The notes: generated from the sequence alone by a model not told the origin. A DNA stretch of 64,000 nt from Xanthocytophaga flava (GCA_030068525.1 JASJOS010000007.1:186001-250000); one strand, 5' to 3'; counted from the stretch's first letter, positions 1 to 9,069 are shown. Program-made: numbers and translations.

Positions 1-639
1 CTCTCCGCTACTCAGAGACATAAAAAATCGCCCGTCAATGGTTGATAACTTATCTGGTCGGAATACACCTGTGATTTTAAAGTCAATGTTGCCATTGCTG
101 CTGGCAATATGTACAATCTTGTTTAATGCTGATTGATTACCAAACAGTTTCTGCGCAATCTCTTCTGAGACAACTACAGAATTAGGTTCATTCAATGCTG
201 TGTGAGGTACACCTTCTATAAATTTGTATGAAAAAAGATCAAAGAAGGTTGAGTCTGCCATATACCCTTTGGACTCATAAAAAGACTTACTAACCTTTCC
301 ATTTTCTGCAAGTTTAAAAATCGCCTTATCTTCATTAAAAGGTACAAATACACGGGTTGCCTGCTCTACTTCCGGAAAATCAGCTTTCAGCGTAAATGCC
401 ATAGGTGCTGGAGTATAAGGCATATTCTTTGTCTGATCTGTAGTGACAAACGTTGTTCCTACCCGATACATATCTTCAGCTCGGGTGTGGTGTTTGTCAT
501 AGCTGATTTCGTTTTGCACATACAAAAGAATAAGCATACAGCAAGCCATTCCTACAGATAGACCCAGAATATTAATGAATGAGAATGCTTTGTTCTTCTG
601 AAGGTTCCGGAAGGCGATCTTAAAGTAATTGCGTAACAT
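1..639 (-). CDS. FtsX/MacB-type ABC transporter permease (3' part outside window)
   Basis: The reading frame opens at ATG 639 with MLRNYFKIAFRNLQKNKAF and stays open to base 1, giving 213 codons; the rest lies left of the window. The start, the first membrane segment (about residues 20-42) and the following periplasmic MacB_PCD-like region match the paralogues at 860-3238, 3526-5919 and 6193-8583. Family knowledge: such permeases work with a LolD/MacB-type ATPase and a MacA-type adaptor in efflux or in mechanotransmission across the envelope. It has its own sigma-54-like promoter with paired upstream dyads (674-787), so it starts a new transcription unit. The substrate cannot be told. Confidence 0.9.
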   Translation of the reverse strand, partial: MLRNYFKIAFRNLQKNKAFSFINILGLSVGMACCMLILLYVQNEISYDKHHTRAEDMYRVGTTFVTTDQTKNMPYTPAPMAFTLKADFPEVEQATRVFVPFNEDKAIFKLAENGKVSKSFYESKGYMADSTFFDLFSYKFIEGVPHTALNEPNSVVVSEEIAQKLFGNQSALNKIVHIASSNGNIDFKITGVFRPDKLSTIDGRFFMSLSSGE

Positions 640-673
640 GAGCAGTGTAGCAGTTTAGTTGTGCCAAATCTCT

Positions 674-787
674 TACAAATGGTTTACCAAAAAAATAAAA
701 GGCTGTTTTTAGAAAATTTACAACATGTTTGGAGATCTGAGATTACAATGATGTTCGAATACGAACACCATTGTCCAGTTACGTACA
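674..787 (-). promoter_or_regulatory. Sigma-54-like promoter with two upstream dyads for the permease at 1-639
   Basis: On the minus strand TGGTAAACCATTTGTA (689-674) has GG-N10-GT, close to the sigma-54 GG-N10-GC plan, about 35 bp upstream of ATG 639. Upstream are a perfect dyad TGTTCG-AATA-CGAACA (752-767) and a looser one TGTCCA-GTTA-CGTACA (772-787), offset 20 bp. The same layout recurs at 5963-6078, 11180-11284, 47001-47116 and 54174-54289. The role as enhancer for an NtrC-type activator is inferred. Confidence 0.55.
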
Positions 788-809
788 TCCTTAAGATAGT
801 GTACAAAGC

Positions 810-837
810 AAAGGGATTGGTATTCCCCAATCCCTTT
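810..837 (-). terminator. Terminator hairpin after the permease at 860-3238
   Basis: An 11-bp perfect stem (AAAGGGATTGG / CCAATCCCTTT) lies just 3' of the stop at 860. The tract after it on the minus strand is only moderately T-rich. The stem resembles the hairpin at 6136-6167 behind a paralogous gene. Confidence 0.55.
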
Positions 838-859
838 TACCTTACATACTAAAAATTCA

Positions 860-3238
860 TTATTCACTTCGTAAAGACTTTACCGGATTGGCTAATGCAG
901 CTTTTATTGCTTGAAAACTTACTGTGAACAAGGCTATTGCTAACGCCAGTACACCTGCAACTATAAACACCCACCATTGAATATCAATTCGATAGGCGAA
1001 ATCCTGCAACCATTGATTCATAATGTACCAGGCTAATGGCGAAGCGATAACAAATGCCAGTACCACCAATTGTATAAAATCTTTGGAAAGCATAGCCACA
1101 ATATGTGTGACTGAAGCTCCTAATACCTTACGAATACCAATTTCCTTGATTTTGGTTTCGGCTGTGTAGGTTGCCAGTCCAAATAGACCCAAACAGGAAA
1201 TAAATATGGCGATGCCTGCAAAAATATTGAAGAGTGTACTGATGCGTTGTTCGGTTTTGTATAGTTGGTCAAACTCTTCATCCATAAATGTGTACTTAAA
1301 CTCAAAATTTGGGTTGTATTGCTTCCAGATCTTCTCTACAGCAGCAATAGTCTTTGATGCGTCCTGTGACGTGGTTTTGACGCACCCTATTTGCCACCAG
1401 TTAGGATTGTAAAAAAATATAACAGGTTCAATTTTCTGATGCATAGACGCAAAATGAAAGTCTTTCACTATACCTGCTATGATTCCTTTGCGTTCATGAA
1501 AGGAAAATCGTTTGCCAATAGGATCTTTGATACCCATACGTTTGATAGCGGTTTCATTCAGAATATAGCGCCCGGAATCAGCTGGAGTATTGAAAAATCC
1601 CTCTCCAGCTACCAGTTGGAGGCCAAGTAGGTCAAACAAATCTTTATCACCAGATAGCTGATTGATAATAAACTCCCGTTTGGGTTCTTTTCCTTCCCAG
1701 TCGGTGTCACCAGAGGAACTTCCAAGAGACACAATGTTCTGGCTGGCAAATCCTACTTTTTTTATTTCAGGTTCCTTATTTAGCTGAGTCTTAATCGCAT
1801 CCAGATGTTTATACATTTCACCACGCAAGCTAAACTGCAGGATATTTTCCTTGTTGTATCCAAGTTCCTTATTTTGAATATAAGAAAGTTGGCTACCGAC
1901 AATGATGGTTCCAATTATCATAGTAATGGAAAGTGTAAACTGTATGGTTACCAGTATCTTGCGGAATGCAGCATTGTTTCCTCCTACCGAAAATTTGCCT
2001 TTCATAATTTGTAGAGGCTGGAATGAGGACAATAGAATAGAGGGATAAATTCCGGCAACGAATAATGTAGCAGCAAAGGTGACTCCCAGTATAAGAAGAA
2101 TAGTAGGGTTAAACAGATTAAACGTCATTTGCTTGTCAGCAATCTGATTATAAACTGGCATCAGCAAAAAGATGAACACTAATGCCAGGAATAAAGCTAT
2201 AACAAAAATCATGGCTGATTCACCCAAAAATTGACGGAATAACTGAATCGTATTGGCACCAATCACTTTACGCACGGCTACTTCTTTGGCACGTTTAGTA
2301 GCACGGGCTGTAGATAAGTTGATATAATTAATACAGGCGATAAGTAAAATGACAATAGCTACAATCGTAAAAATTCGTACCGACTGGATACCTGCCTCTG
2401 TCCCATCTGCATTATACAAATGAAATTTTGAAAGTGGCAGAAACGAATAATGCATATTGCTTGTAAATGCATTGGGTTGGTTTTTCTGATGTATCTTTGT
2501 CAGCTTCTGTGCTACTTTTTCAGGTGAGGAACCCGATTTCAGATAAAACCAGGTTATATAGTTGTAGTTTCCCCAATCTCCCTCCATGCCATTGGGCTCA
2601 TATTTACGGTCGTACCGTTCATCAACCACTATAAACGGCATGAACCACTCTCCGCGAAAACTTTGGGAGGCAGTGGCAGGTATATTATTAATCACACCAC
2701 TTACCACATAATTGTCTTTGTCGTTTACCTGAATAATTTTTCCCATGGGATCATCTGCCCCAAAATATTTCTCAGCTATTTTTTCTGTAATGATAATAGA
2801 TCGGTTATTGGGAAAAGGATTTTTTGCATTGCCTTTGATAAGTGGAAAATCAAAAACATTGAAAAATCCAGGATCCACATAGATGCCATTGTGTTCTGTA
2901 GATACCTTTTCCTGAAAACGAAAAAGAGTAGTATTCCAGATGCGTGTAGTACGAATAGCATCACTTATTTCAGGAATTTCCCGTTTGCCAAATGACGCTA
3001 TGGGTGCTGGTGAATTTCCCCAGGTTTGTGTCTTACCATCTATTTTAAAGTTGGCTGCTATCAGGTATATGTCTGGCGTATTCTTGTGAAACGAGTCAAT
3101 ACTCAATTCATCCTGTACCCAGAGCAGCATCATAAGACCTGCGGTTAGTCCTACTGCCAGCCCAAAAATGGTGAGAAATGAGTAAACCACATTTTTACTC
3201 AGATTCCGGAAAGTGGTTATGATATAGTTATACAGCAT
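860..3238 (-). CDS. FtsX/MacB-type ABC transporter permease
   Basis: A 792-residue double-FtsX permease. Membrane segment 1 at about residues 20-42 is followed by a periplasmic MacB_PCD-like domain, a three-helix FtsX block near 285-400 with the motif NLSTARATKRAKEVAVRKVIGA, a fifth helix near 430, a second periplasmic domain, and a C-terminal FtsX block from about 670 (KEIGIRKVLGAS) ending NPVKSLRSE. The length fits the ~790-residue Bacteroidota subfamily. No sigma-54-like promoter is visible upstream; instead the 5' gap holds a terminator split by a MITE (3280-3509), so expression may depend on read-through from the gene at 3526 or on the inserted element. Substrate unknown. Confidence 0.93.
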   Translation of the reverse strand: MLYNYIITTFRNLSKNVVYSFLTIFGLAVGLTAGLMMLLWVQDELSIDSFHKNTPDIYLIAANFKIDGKTQTWGNSPAPIASFGKREIPEISDAIRTTRIWNTTLFRFQEKVSTEHNGIYVDPGFFNVFDFPLIKGNAKNPFPNNRSIIITEKIAEKYFGADDPMGKIIQVNDKDNYVVSGVINNIPATASQSFRGEWFMPFIVVDERYDRKYEPNGMEGDWGNYNYITWFYLKSGSSPEKVAQKLTKIHQKNQPNAFTSNMHYSFLPLSKFHLYNADGTEAGIQSVRIFTIVAIVILLIACINYINLSTARATKRAKEVAVRKVIGANTIQLFRQFLGESAMIFVIALFLALVFIFLLMPVYNQIADKQMTFNLFNPTILLILGVTFAATLFVAGIYPSILLSSFQPLQIMKGKFSVGGNNAAFRKILVTIQFTLSITMIIGTIIVGSQLSYIQNKELGYNKENILQFSLRGEMYKHLDAIKTQLNKEPEIKKVGFASQNIVSLGSSSGDTDWEGKEPKREFIINQLSGDKDLFDLLGLQLVAGEGFFNTPADSGRYILNETAIKRMGIKDPIGKRFSFHERKGIIAGIVKDFHFASMHQKIEPVIFFYNPNWWQIGCVKTTSQDASKTIAAVEKIWKQYNPNFEFKYTFMDEEFDQLYKTEQRISTLFNIFAGIAIFISCLGLFGLATYTAETKIKEIGIRKVLGASVTHIVAMLSKDFIQLVVLAFVIASPLAWYIMNQWLQDFAYRIDIQWWVFIVAGVLALAIALFTVSFQAIKAALANPVKSLRSE

Positions 3239-3279
3239 AGATAGAGCAGTTAGTGTAATGGTCAGATTTTAAAATAAAG

Positions 3280-3509
3280 AACTCCTAACTTAGAGGTTGT
3301 CTAAATTAGTATTAAAGAAGCGAAAAGAGCAGATTTTGTAGCGAGATGAGACCATTTTGAGGGGCGTAGCAAAAGCTACGGGCCGAAAAATGGGCGAAAT
3401 CGCAGCACATGTGTTTTTAGTTCTTCAAGAACTTTAATATAATCTGCCTTTGCCGCCTTTAAGAATAGTTTTAGACAACCTCTTAGATGCACTATCTGAG
3501 TTAGGAGTT
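3280..3509 (-). terminator. Terminator stem interrupted by a MITE
   Basis: The left arm AACTCCTAACTTA (3280-3292) plus GAT (3486-3488), loop GCACT and right arm ATCTGAGTTAGGAGTT (3494-3509) form a 16-bp stem with one G-T wobble once the 190-bp insert at 3293-3482 is removed (counting one TTA). On the minus strand the hairpin is followed by TTCTTTATTTT. It would end transcription of the permease at 3526-5919. With the insert present, the arms are about 200 nt apart. Confidence 0.7.
3293..3482. mobile_element. 190-bp non-coding MITE-like element, IS5-type ends
   Basis: The ends are inverted repeats beginning GAGGTTGTCTAAA, matching over roughly 44 bp with a few gaps and mismatches. TTA flanks both ends directly (3290-3292 and 3483-3485), like the 3-bp TNA target duplication of many IS5-family elements. 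There is no reading frame of note. The middle folds on itself (CGTAGC-AAAA-GCTACG inside a longer CCATTTT...AAAATGG stem). The family assignment rests on the ends and target size only; no full-length partner is in the window. Confidence 0.75.
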
Positions 3510-3525
3510 GCTTCAGAGAAAATAA

Positions 3526-5919
3526 TTATTCGCTTCTCAATGATCGGGTTGGATTCATCAGAGCAACTTTTACAGATCGATAGCTTACTGTTAGTGTTGC
3601 AATTAGGACTGTGAAGCCAATCGCTATTCCAAAGATGTCAGGTCCAATGGATACCTTGTACTTAAAGTCCTGAAGCCAACTGTTCATTGTCCACCATGCC
3701 AAGGGTGCTGCAATGACAAATGCTATGGCAATCAGTCTGACAAATTCTTTTCCAAATAGCCACAATACATGGCCTGTCGTAGCTCCCAATACCTTGCGAA
3801 TACCGATTTCCTTGGTTTTTTGTGCGGCCATAAATGATACCAGTCCATACAGACCCAGACAGCCAATAAAGATAGCAATCCCCGCAAAGGCTTGAATAAG
3901 CTGGAGCATGATATCGTCCAGTGCATAAAATTCGGCGATTTTTTCATCCAGGAAGGAATGGCTGTAGACATACTCAGGATAGGTCTCATTCCATACCTTT
4001 TCCATAGATGCCAGCGTTGATTTTATATTGGCAGGATGTATCTTAACAGCACAGTTATTATACATGTCGGAAACAGACATTATACAAATTGGACTAATAT
4101 CTGTACGGAAAGAATAGTTGTAGAAATCATTTACTACGCCCACAATAACGCCTTTCTGATGATCTCCATTCACGCTTATGGGTTTACCTATTACATCCTG
4201 AGGAGATTTAAGACTCAGTTTCTTCACAAAGGTCTCATTTACGAGAAATTCCCGTGCTGTATCAGATGGAAAAATATTGCGTCCTGCAACCAGTTTTAAT
4301 CCAAAGGTCGTTACATATTGGTCATCAGCATCTTTGCGGTTAATCCCAAACTTCTCTCCTTCCGGTCTGTTATCATAGCGGATATCTGTATTGTTATTAG
4401 AGGTTGCAGCTGGGGCTTGGAAGCAAAAGGATACATTGTTCACTCCTGATACTTCAGAAAGTCGGGTACGTAAGGTATTCATCTTTACCTTGTCTGAAAC
4501 AGGTACAGGCAACATGACAACGGACTCTTTTGTGAATCCCAAATCTGATTCTTTGGAATACCGCATTTGGTTGGCAATAACAATAGTGCCAATAATAAGA
4601 GCTTGTGAGATAGCAAACTGAGATACTACCAATATTCGTCTCAAAGAAAATCCTCCCACGTGTTTTTGTGAAATTTTTCCCTTTAAAGCTAATATAGGTT
4701 GAAAGCCAGCGAGTACCAGGCCCGGATACGACCCTGACAGAAAAATAACCACACCTAGCAAAATAAACAGAAAGACAGACAGATAAATATCCTGAAAGAG
4801 ATTGATAGACAGTTGACTCTCAAATAATCCATTTACATACGGTAGCGCAAGATTTGCCAGTAGATAGGCAATAAGAATAGCTACAAAAGAGATCAGCGCA
4901 GTTTCTGAAATAAATTGCCAGAATAATTGTGCTGGCTGGCTTCCCAGCACTTTACGTACTCCTACTTCTTTTGAGCGGTTTAGGGCCTGAGCTGTTGCCA
5001 GGTTCACGAAGTTAACGCACGCAGTAATGATTAGGAATACCCCTATCCAGGCTAGTGCCCACAGATTCTTTTTTTCGACATATCCATCCATATTGGGATT
5101 AAAGTGAATGTCGGCTATCGGTTGTAACCTGAACTGGAATTCGGCTGCATCTCTTCCTTTATAATATTTTTTAGACATGCCAGGCAGAGCCTTTTCTACT
5201 GTTGCTTCTGTAACTCCTGGTTTGAGAAGGACAAAACATTGCAGATCGCTGTACACACCACCCCAGCTATCATCAGCAGCAAGGAATTTGCTTTGATCTT
5301 TCAGATTGGAGTAGGAAAGAAAAATTTCGTGACGACGGTCGGTGTTAGGAGGTAGATCCTGTAGTATTCCGGTAATCTTAAAATCCAGCTTATTGTCAAA
5401 GCGGATTACCTTACCAATAGCATTCTCACTTGGGAAATATTTGTCTGCCAGTTTTTGTGTAATGACAGCTGAATTAGGTTGAGTCAAGGCAGTTTTTTTA
5501 TCTCCTTCCAGGAAAGGAAAATCGAGTATATCAAAATATTGAGGTTCGGTGAATGCAACTCCTGCTTCTTCTTCAAATTTCTTATTTGTTTTTGAGGAAG
5601 GAATAGAGATCAACGCATCATGAAAAGCCGTCACCCGTGCTACTTTTTCTGCAAAGGTAAAATCTTCCCGAAAAGCCTTTCCTGCCGGAGCGGGCACTCC
5701 CTGTGTGTATCCCATCTCTTCACCATGAAATTCTGTAACCATGCGATAGATTCGGTCTGCCTTGGTGTGGAAGGTATCAAAGCTCAGATGATACTTGATC
5801 ATCGCAAAAATCAGAATGCTGCAGGTAATGCCCAATGCCAGACCAAGGACATTGATAGTTGCATACGTTCTGTGGCGCTGCAGGTTTCGCAAAGCAATTT
5901 TGAAGTAGTTGCGTAGCAT
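3526..5919 (-). CDS. FtsX/MacB-type ABC transporter permease
   Basis: A 797-residue paralogue with the same plan: first helix near residues 20-42, periplasmic domain, FtsX block near 285-400 (CVNFVNLATAQALNRSKEV), second periplasmic domain, and a C-terminal FtsX block ending NPTRSLRSE. It has the best sigma-54-like promoter of the window, TGGTAAGCTGTTTGCA at 5978-5963, with two dyads upstream at 6042-6078, so it is expected to be switched on by an NtrC-type activator encoded elsewhere. Its own terminator (3280-3509) is interrupted by a MITE, which may couple it to the next gene at 860-3238. Partner ATPase is probably the one at 9105; substrate unknown. Confidence 0.93.
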   Translation of the reverse strand: MLRNYFKIALRNLQRHRTYATINVLGLALGITCSILIFAMIKYHLSFDTFHTKADRIYRMVTEFHGEEMGYTQGVPAPAGKAFREDFTFAEKVARVTAFHDALISIPSSKTNKKFEEEAGVAFTEPQYFDILDFPFLEGDKKTALTQPNSAVITQKLADKYFPSENAIGKVIRFDNKLDFKITGILQDLPPNTDRRHEIFLSYSNLKDQSKFLAADDSWGGVYSDLQCFVLLKPGVTEATVEKALPGMSKKYYKGRDAAEFQFRLQPIADIHFNPNMDGYVEKKNLWALAWIGVFLIITACVNFVNLATAQALNRSKEVGVRKVLGSQPAQLFWQFISETALISFVAILIAYLLANLALPYVNGLFESQLSINLFQDIYLSVFLFILLGVVIFLSGSYPGLVLAGFQPILALKGKISQKHVGGFSLRRILVVSQFAISQALIIGTIVIANQMRYSKESDLGFTKESVVMLPVPVSDKVKMNTLRTRLSEVSGVNNVSFCFQAPAATSNNNTDIRYDNRPEGEKFGINRKDADDQYVTTFGLKLVAGRNIFPSDTAREFLVNETFVKKLSLKSPQDVIGKPISVNGDHQKGVIVGVVNDFYNYSFRTDISPICIMSVSDMYNNCAVKIHPANIKSTLASMEKVWNETYPEYVYSHSFLDEKIAEFYALDDIMLQLIQAFAGIAIFIGCLGLYGLVSFMAAQKTKEIGIRKVLGATTGHVLWLFGKEFVRLIAIAFVIAAPLAWWTMNSWLQDFKYKVSIGPDIFGIAIGFTVLIATLTVSYRSVKVALMNPTRSLRSE

Positions 5920-5962
5920 AGTCTTGAATGTGCTAGTGTTTGTTTATCTCGTGAAGATCTGT

Positions 5963-6078
5963 TGCAAACAGCTTACCAAATTTAAAAAAGGCTGATCTTG
6001 AGATATACAGACCCTGGATTTGTATATACAGGCGAAATAAGTGTCCATTTCCGAACATTCATTGTTCAGTTACGTACA
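5963..6078 (-). promoter_or_regulatory. Sigma-54 promoter with two upstream dyads for the permease at 3526-5919
   Basis: TGGTAAGCTGTTTGCA (5978-5963 on the minus strand) fits the sigma-54 consensus TGG-N10-TGCA with exact GG-N10-GC spacing. Two dyads lie upstream: TGTCCA-TTTC-CGAACA (6042-6057) and TGTTCA-GTTA-CGTACA (6063-6078), offset 21 bp and centred about 82 bp from the -24 box. The expected transcript start is near 5953, leaving a leader of ~35 nt. Confidence 0.75.
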
Positions 6079-6135
6079 CTAAAATGTATAAATAGTTTTC
6101 ATTTTTTATACATTTTATTTAGAAGTCAATAGTGT

Positions 6136-6167
6136 AAAAAAAGGATTGGGTAATGCCCAATCCTTTT
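6136..6167 (-). terminator. Rho-independent terminator after the permease at 6193-8583
   Basis: The stem AAGGATTGGG / CCCAATCCTT has loop TAATG and, on the minus strand, a run of seven T. It separates this gene from the sigma-54 promoter that follows. Confidence 0.8.
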
Positions 6168-6192
6168 ATCGTTGCAGTATAAATTAATCGAC

Positions 6193-8583
6193 TTATTCAC
6201 TTCGTAGTGATTTCACCGGATTGATAATAGCTGCCTTGATAGCTTGAAAACTTACCGTCAATAAAGCTATAATCATTGTCAGTATACCTGCAGCTGCAAA
6301 TATCCACCAGGAGAGATTTATCCGATAGGTAAAATCCTGCAGCCATTTATCCATAGCATACCAGACTATAGGGGTGGCAATTAGGAATGCAATAAATACA
6401 AGTTTGACAAAATCTCTGGAAAGCAACATAACCACATCCCCTATAGAAGCACCCAATACTTTGCGAATACCTATTTCCTTGGTGCGCTGTATAGCTGTAT
6501 AAGCTGCCAGTCCAAACAAGCCCAGACAGGCCAACACAATAGCCAGAGAGGCGAACAACGTGAATATCTTACCAGTCCGCTGCTCAGAACTATACATCTG
6601 ATTAAATTCATCATCCAGGAAGTGGTATTCAAAAGGGTAGTGAGGTGCTAGTGCCTGCCATTTTCCTTTGATAAACTCTATTGTTTCAGGTAGTTGCTGG
6701 CCCGACAGTTTTACCATCATAATACCATAGCTTTCTTTTTGCGGAAAAATTACCAGAGGCTCAATTTTCTGGTGCATAGAGGCAAAATGAAAATCTTTCA
6801 CTACTGCCTTTATTTCTCCTTCTTTATTCAAAACCATACGTTTTCCTATTGCCTCGTCTACCTTCCAACCCAATGCTTTTACTGCGGATTCATTGACAAT
6901 GTAGTGATACCTGTATTTGTCATAATCATCGCCTGACACATCATTCATGTCTGTTTCTGAAAAATTGCTCCCGGCAATGATTTGCAATCCTAGCGTTTTC
7001 ACAAAATCCTCATCTACTGGAATAGCGGTTACATACATGCTTTGTGACTCCTGCATATCCGGTCTCCGCATACTATATCCACCTTCAATAAAGGTAGGGG
7101 TTTCGTAGGCAAGTGTAATAGATTGAACGTTAGGATTGCGTTTAAATTCTGTTTTAATAGTTGAGATACTCTTTTGGATCTTACCATCTGAAGGCAACAC
7201 GATTACATGGTCTTTATTATAACCCAGCTTTCGGTTTTGAATAAAAGTAAGTTGCCCCTGAATGGTAAAGGTTGCGATGATCAGAAATATAGAAATCGCA
7301 AACTGAAAGACAATAAGCGACTTTCTAAGCCATAAGCCCGAACCCGATGTTTTGTAATCACCTTTTAAAACCTTGATAGGCTGAAATTTGGAAAGCAATA
7401 ACGCTGGATAACTACCTGCCAATAGGCTAATCACTATTCCTGCTAGTACCAGTCCAACCAACGTGGTAGGCTGAGCCAGTACACTCAGTGAGATAGATTG
7501 TCCTGACAATACAGCAAAGTAGGGAAGCAAAAGAGCTGTTAGTCCTACACTTAAAAGAATAGAGACACTGGTAATAATACCAGACTCACCAATAAATTGC
7601 CAGAAAAGCTGATGACGTACAGCTCCAAGTACTTTGCGCATACCAACTTCGCGGGCACGTTCCAGTGAGCGGGCAGTGGTAAGGTTTACATAATTGACAC
7701 AGGCAATACCCAGAATCAGGAATACGATAGCACCAAAGATATAGATATAGGTAATGCTATTATTAGGCTCCAGACCACCAACTTCGGAATGTAAGTGTAC
7801 CCTGGTAAGAGGCTCCAGTTCATAGGTAAGATAATTTCCATCTGTAGCACCTGTTTCTGCTGCCTGAGTTTTCATGTATGGCGTAATCTTTGACTGAAGT
7901 GTCTGGATTGCATGTGCATCTTTTAGTAAAAGATAGGTTGTGTAGTTGGCATTAAACCAGGTTTCCGGTTTTGTAGCAGCGGATAGGGAGGCAAAGGAAG
8001 CTACGAATTCAAACTGTATCTGTGAGTTGGATGGAACATTTCCAACTATACCCGTAACCATATAATCTTTCTTTCCGGATGATAATATTTTACCGATAGG
8101 GTCTGTATTGCCAAAGTATTTTTTAGCAGAGGCTTCGGTAAGTACAATTTTATCAGGTCCTGCCAGTGCTGTCTTCGGATTACCTTGTAGCAGAGGAAAA
8201 GAGAATATATCAAAAAAGGTAGAATCTGCAAAAAGAAACTGTTGTTCTTCAAAGAGTTTATCTTCATACTTTAGAACAGACGCATATTTCATCAATCGGA
8301 CACCCGATTCTACTTCAGGAAAAGTTCTTTTAAAGGCAGGGGCTACTTTGGTTCCTGTTACGCTTACTTTTGTTACAGTGGTACCCATTTTATATTCCAT
8401 CACCACACGTGCAATCCGATCACGATTCTGGTGAAAGTTATCATAGCTTAACTCATGCTGGACATATAAACTGATCATCAGACAACATGTAAGACCTATA
8501 GACAGGCCAAAGACAGTAATCAGAAAAAATGCTTTATTCTTCCATAAGTTTCTGAATGCAATAGTTACATAGTTTCGTATCAT
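6193..8583 (-). CDS. FtsX/MacB-type ABC transporter permease
   Basis: A 796-residue double-FtsX permease: helix 1 near residues 20-42, periplasmic domain, FtsX block near 280-400 (CVNYVNLTTARSLERAREV), fifth helix near 430, second periplasmic domain, and a C-terminal block with KEIGIRKVLGAS ending NPVKSLRSE. It lies 96 bp downstream of the small gene at 8680, with a strong terminator in that gap (8609-8645), so its promoter must be short and close; no sigma-54 box is visible there. It is probably part of the same efflux system as the ATPase and adaptor upstream. Substrate unknown. Confidence 0.93.
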   Translation of the reverse strand: MIRNYVTIAFRNLWKNKAFFLITVFGLSIGLTCCLMISLYVQHELSYDNFHQNRDRIARVVMEYKMGTTVTKVSVTGTKVAPAFKRTFPEVESGVRLMKYASVLKYEDKLFEEQQFLFADSTFFDIFSFPLLQGNPKTALAGPDKIVLTEASAKKYFGNTDPIGKILSSGKKDYMVTGIVGNVPSNSQIQFEFVASFASLSAATKPETWFNANYTTYLLLKDAHAIQTLQSKITPYMKTQAAETGATDGNYLTYELEPLTRVHLHSEVGGLEPNNSITYIYIFGAIVFLILGIACVNYVNLTTARSLERAREVGMRKVLGAVRHQLFWQFIGESGIITSVSILLSVGLTALLLPYFAVLSGQSISLSVLAQPTTLVGLVLAGIVISLLAGSYPALLLSKFQPIKVLKGDYKTSGSGLWLRKSLIVFQFAISIFLIIATFTIQGQLTFIQNRKLGYNKDHVIVLPSDGKIQKSISTIKTEFKRNPNVQSITLAYETPTFIEGGYSMRRPDMQESQSMYVTAIPVDEDFVKTLGLQIIAGSNFSETDMNDVSGDDYDKYRYHYIVNESAVKALGWKVDEAIGKRMVLNKEGEIKAVVKDFHFASMHQKIEPLVIFPQKESYGIMMVKLSGQQLPETIEFIKGKWQALAPHYPFEYHFLDDEFNQMYSSEQRTGKIFTLFASLAIVLACLGLFGLAAYTAIQRTKEIGIRKVLGASIGDVVMLLSRDFVKLVFIAFLIATPIVWYAMDKWLQDFTYRINLSWWIFAAAGILTMIIALLTVSFQAIKAAIINPVKSLRSE

Positions 8584-8608
8584 TCCGATAAGATGGTTTT
8601 AATATGGG

Positions 8609-8645
8609 TAAAAAAGAATCTTCCACTTCGTTTTTGAAGTGGAAG
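8609..8645 (-). terminator. Rho-independent terminator after the small gene at 8680
   Basis: A 10-bp perfect stem CTTCCACTTC / GAAGTGGAAG (8620-8645) is followed on the minus strand by ATTCTTTTTTA. It lies between the small conserved gene and the permease start at 8583. Confidence 0.8.
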
Positions 8646-8679
8646 TGATGTGTTTGGAAAATACCTGTTGTGTAAATGT

Positions 8680-9003
8680 CTACAATACTGCGACTCCTTT
8701 CTTGCGGAAAGTAATAGGAACAAACTCATCTGTCGGGGTACCAATGTAATACAGAGTCCAGTCCTGGTCGTATTTGGCAAGCATTTGTTTAATGCAATCG
8801 GCGCGATCAATGACTGGTATGTGACAGTCTTCCCAATAGAAAAGTTCTACCCGATACTGAAGTTGCTGTTTTTGACCATTGATAGTGACTTCGATTTCAA
8901 TATCCTGCTTGCCTGGAAGCGAAGGAATTGGGACTGCGATGTGTGCCATAATTGGATGTGCATTTATAGTGAAACTACCGACCTCGCAGTTTACAGTAGC
9001 CAT
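8680..9003 (-). CDS. Conserved small protein of unknown function in the efflux locus
   Basis: 107 residues, starting MATVNCEVGSFTINAHPIMA. No signal peptide and no membrane segment are visible. The centre is rich in beta-type residues with Gln/Lys (VTINGQKQQLQYRVELFYWE) and there are few cysteines (C6, and C near residues 60 and 69). I do not recognise a family. It sits between the ATPase (9105) and a permease (8583), in the same direction, set off by hairpins on both sides (9044-9069 and 8609-8645). It could be a soluble accessory of the efflux system, but the link is by position only. The 176-residue frame on the opposite strand is a shadow. Confidence 0.65.
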   Translation of the reverse strand: MATVNCEVGSFTINAHPIMAHIAVPIPSLPGKQDIEIEVTINGQKQQLQYRVELFYWEDCHIPVIDRADCIKQMLAKYDQDWTLYYIGTPTDEFVPITFRKKGVAVL

Positions 9004-9043
9004 TGCAAGAACCTTTCAGGACAAGAAAGAGCTTTTGCACAAC

Positions 9044-9069
9044 AAGGATTCCCTGGCATGGGAATCCTT
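9044..9069 (-). terminator. Hairpin between the ATPase and the small gene
   Basis: A 10-bp perfect stem AAGGATTCCC / GGGAATCCTT with loop TGGCAT. There is no T run after it on the minus strand, so it could be a weak terminator or an RNA-processing or stabilising hairpin at the 3' end of the adaptor-ATPase transcript. Confidence 0.5.

Noticed and set aside
752..767. TGTTCG-N4-CGAACA dyads as LexA (SOS) boxes
   Set aside because: They resemble Gram-positive LexA sites, but they come in pairs at 20-21 bp, far upstream of sigma-54-like promoters and only by efflux genes.
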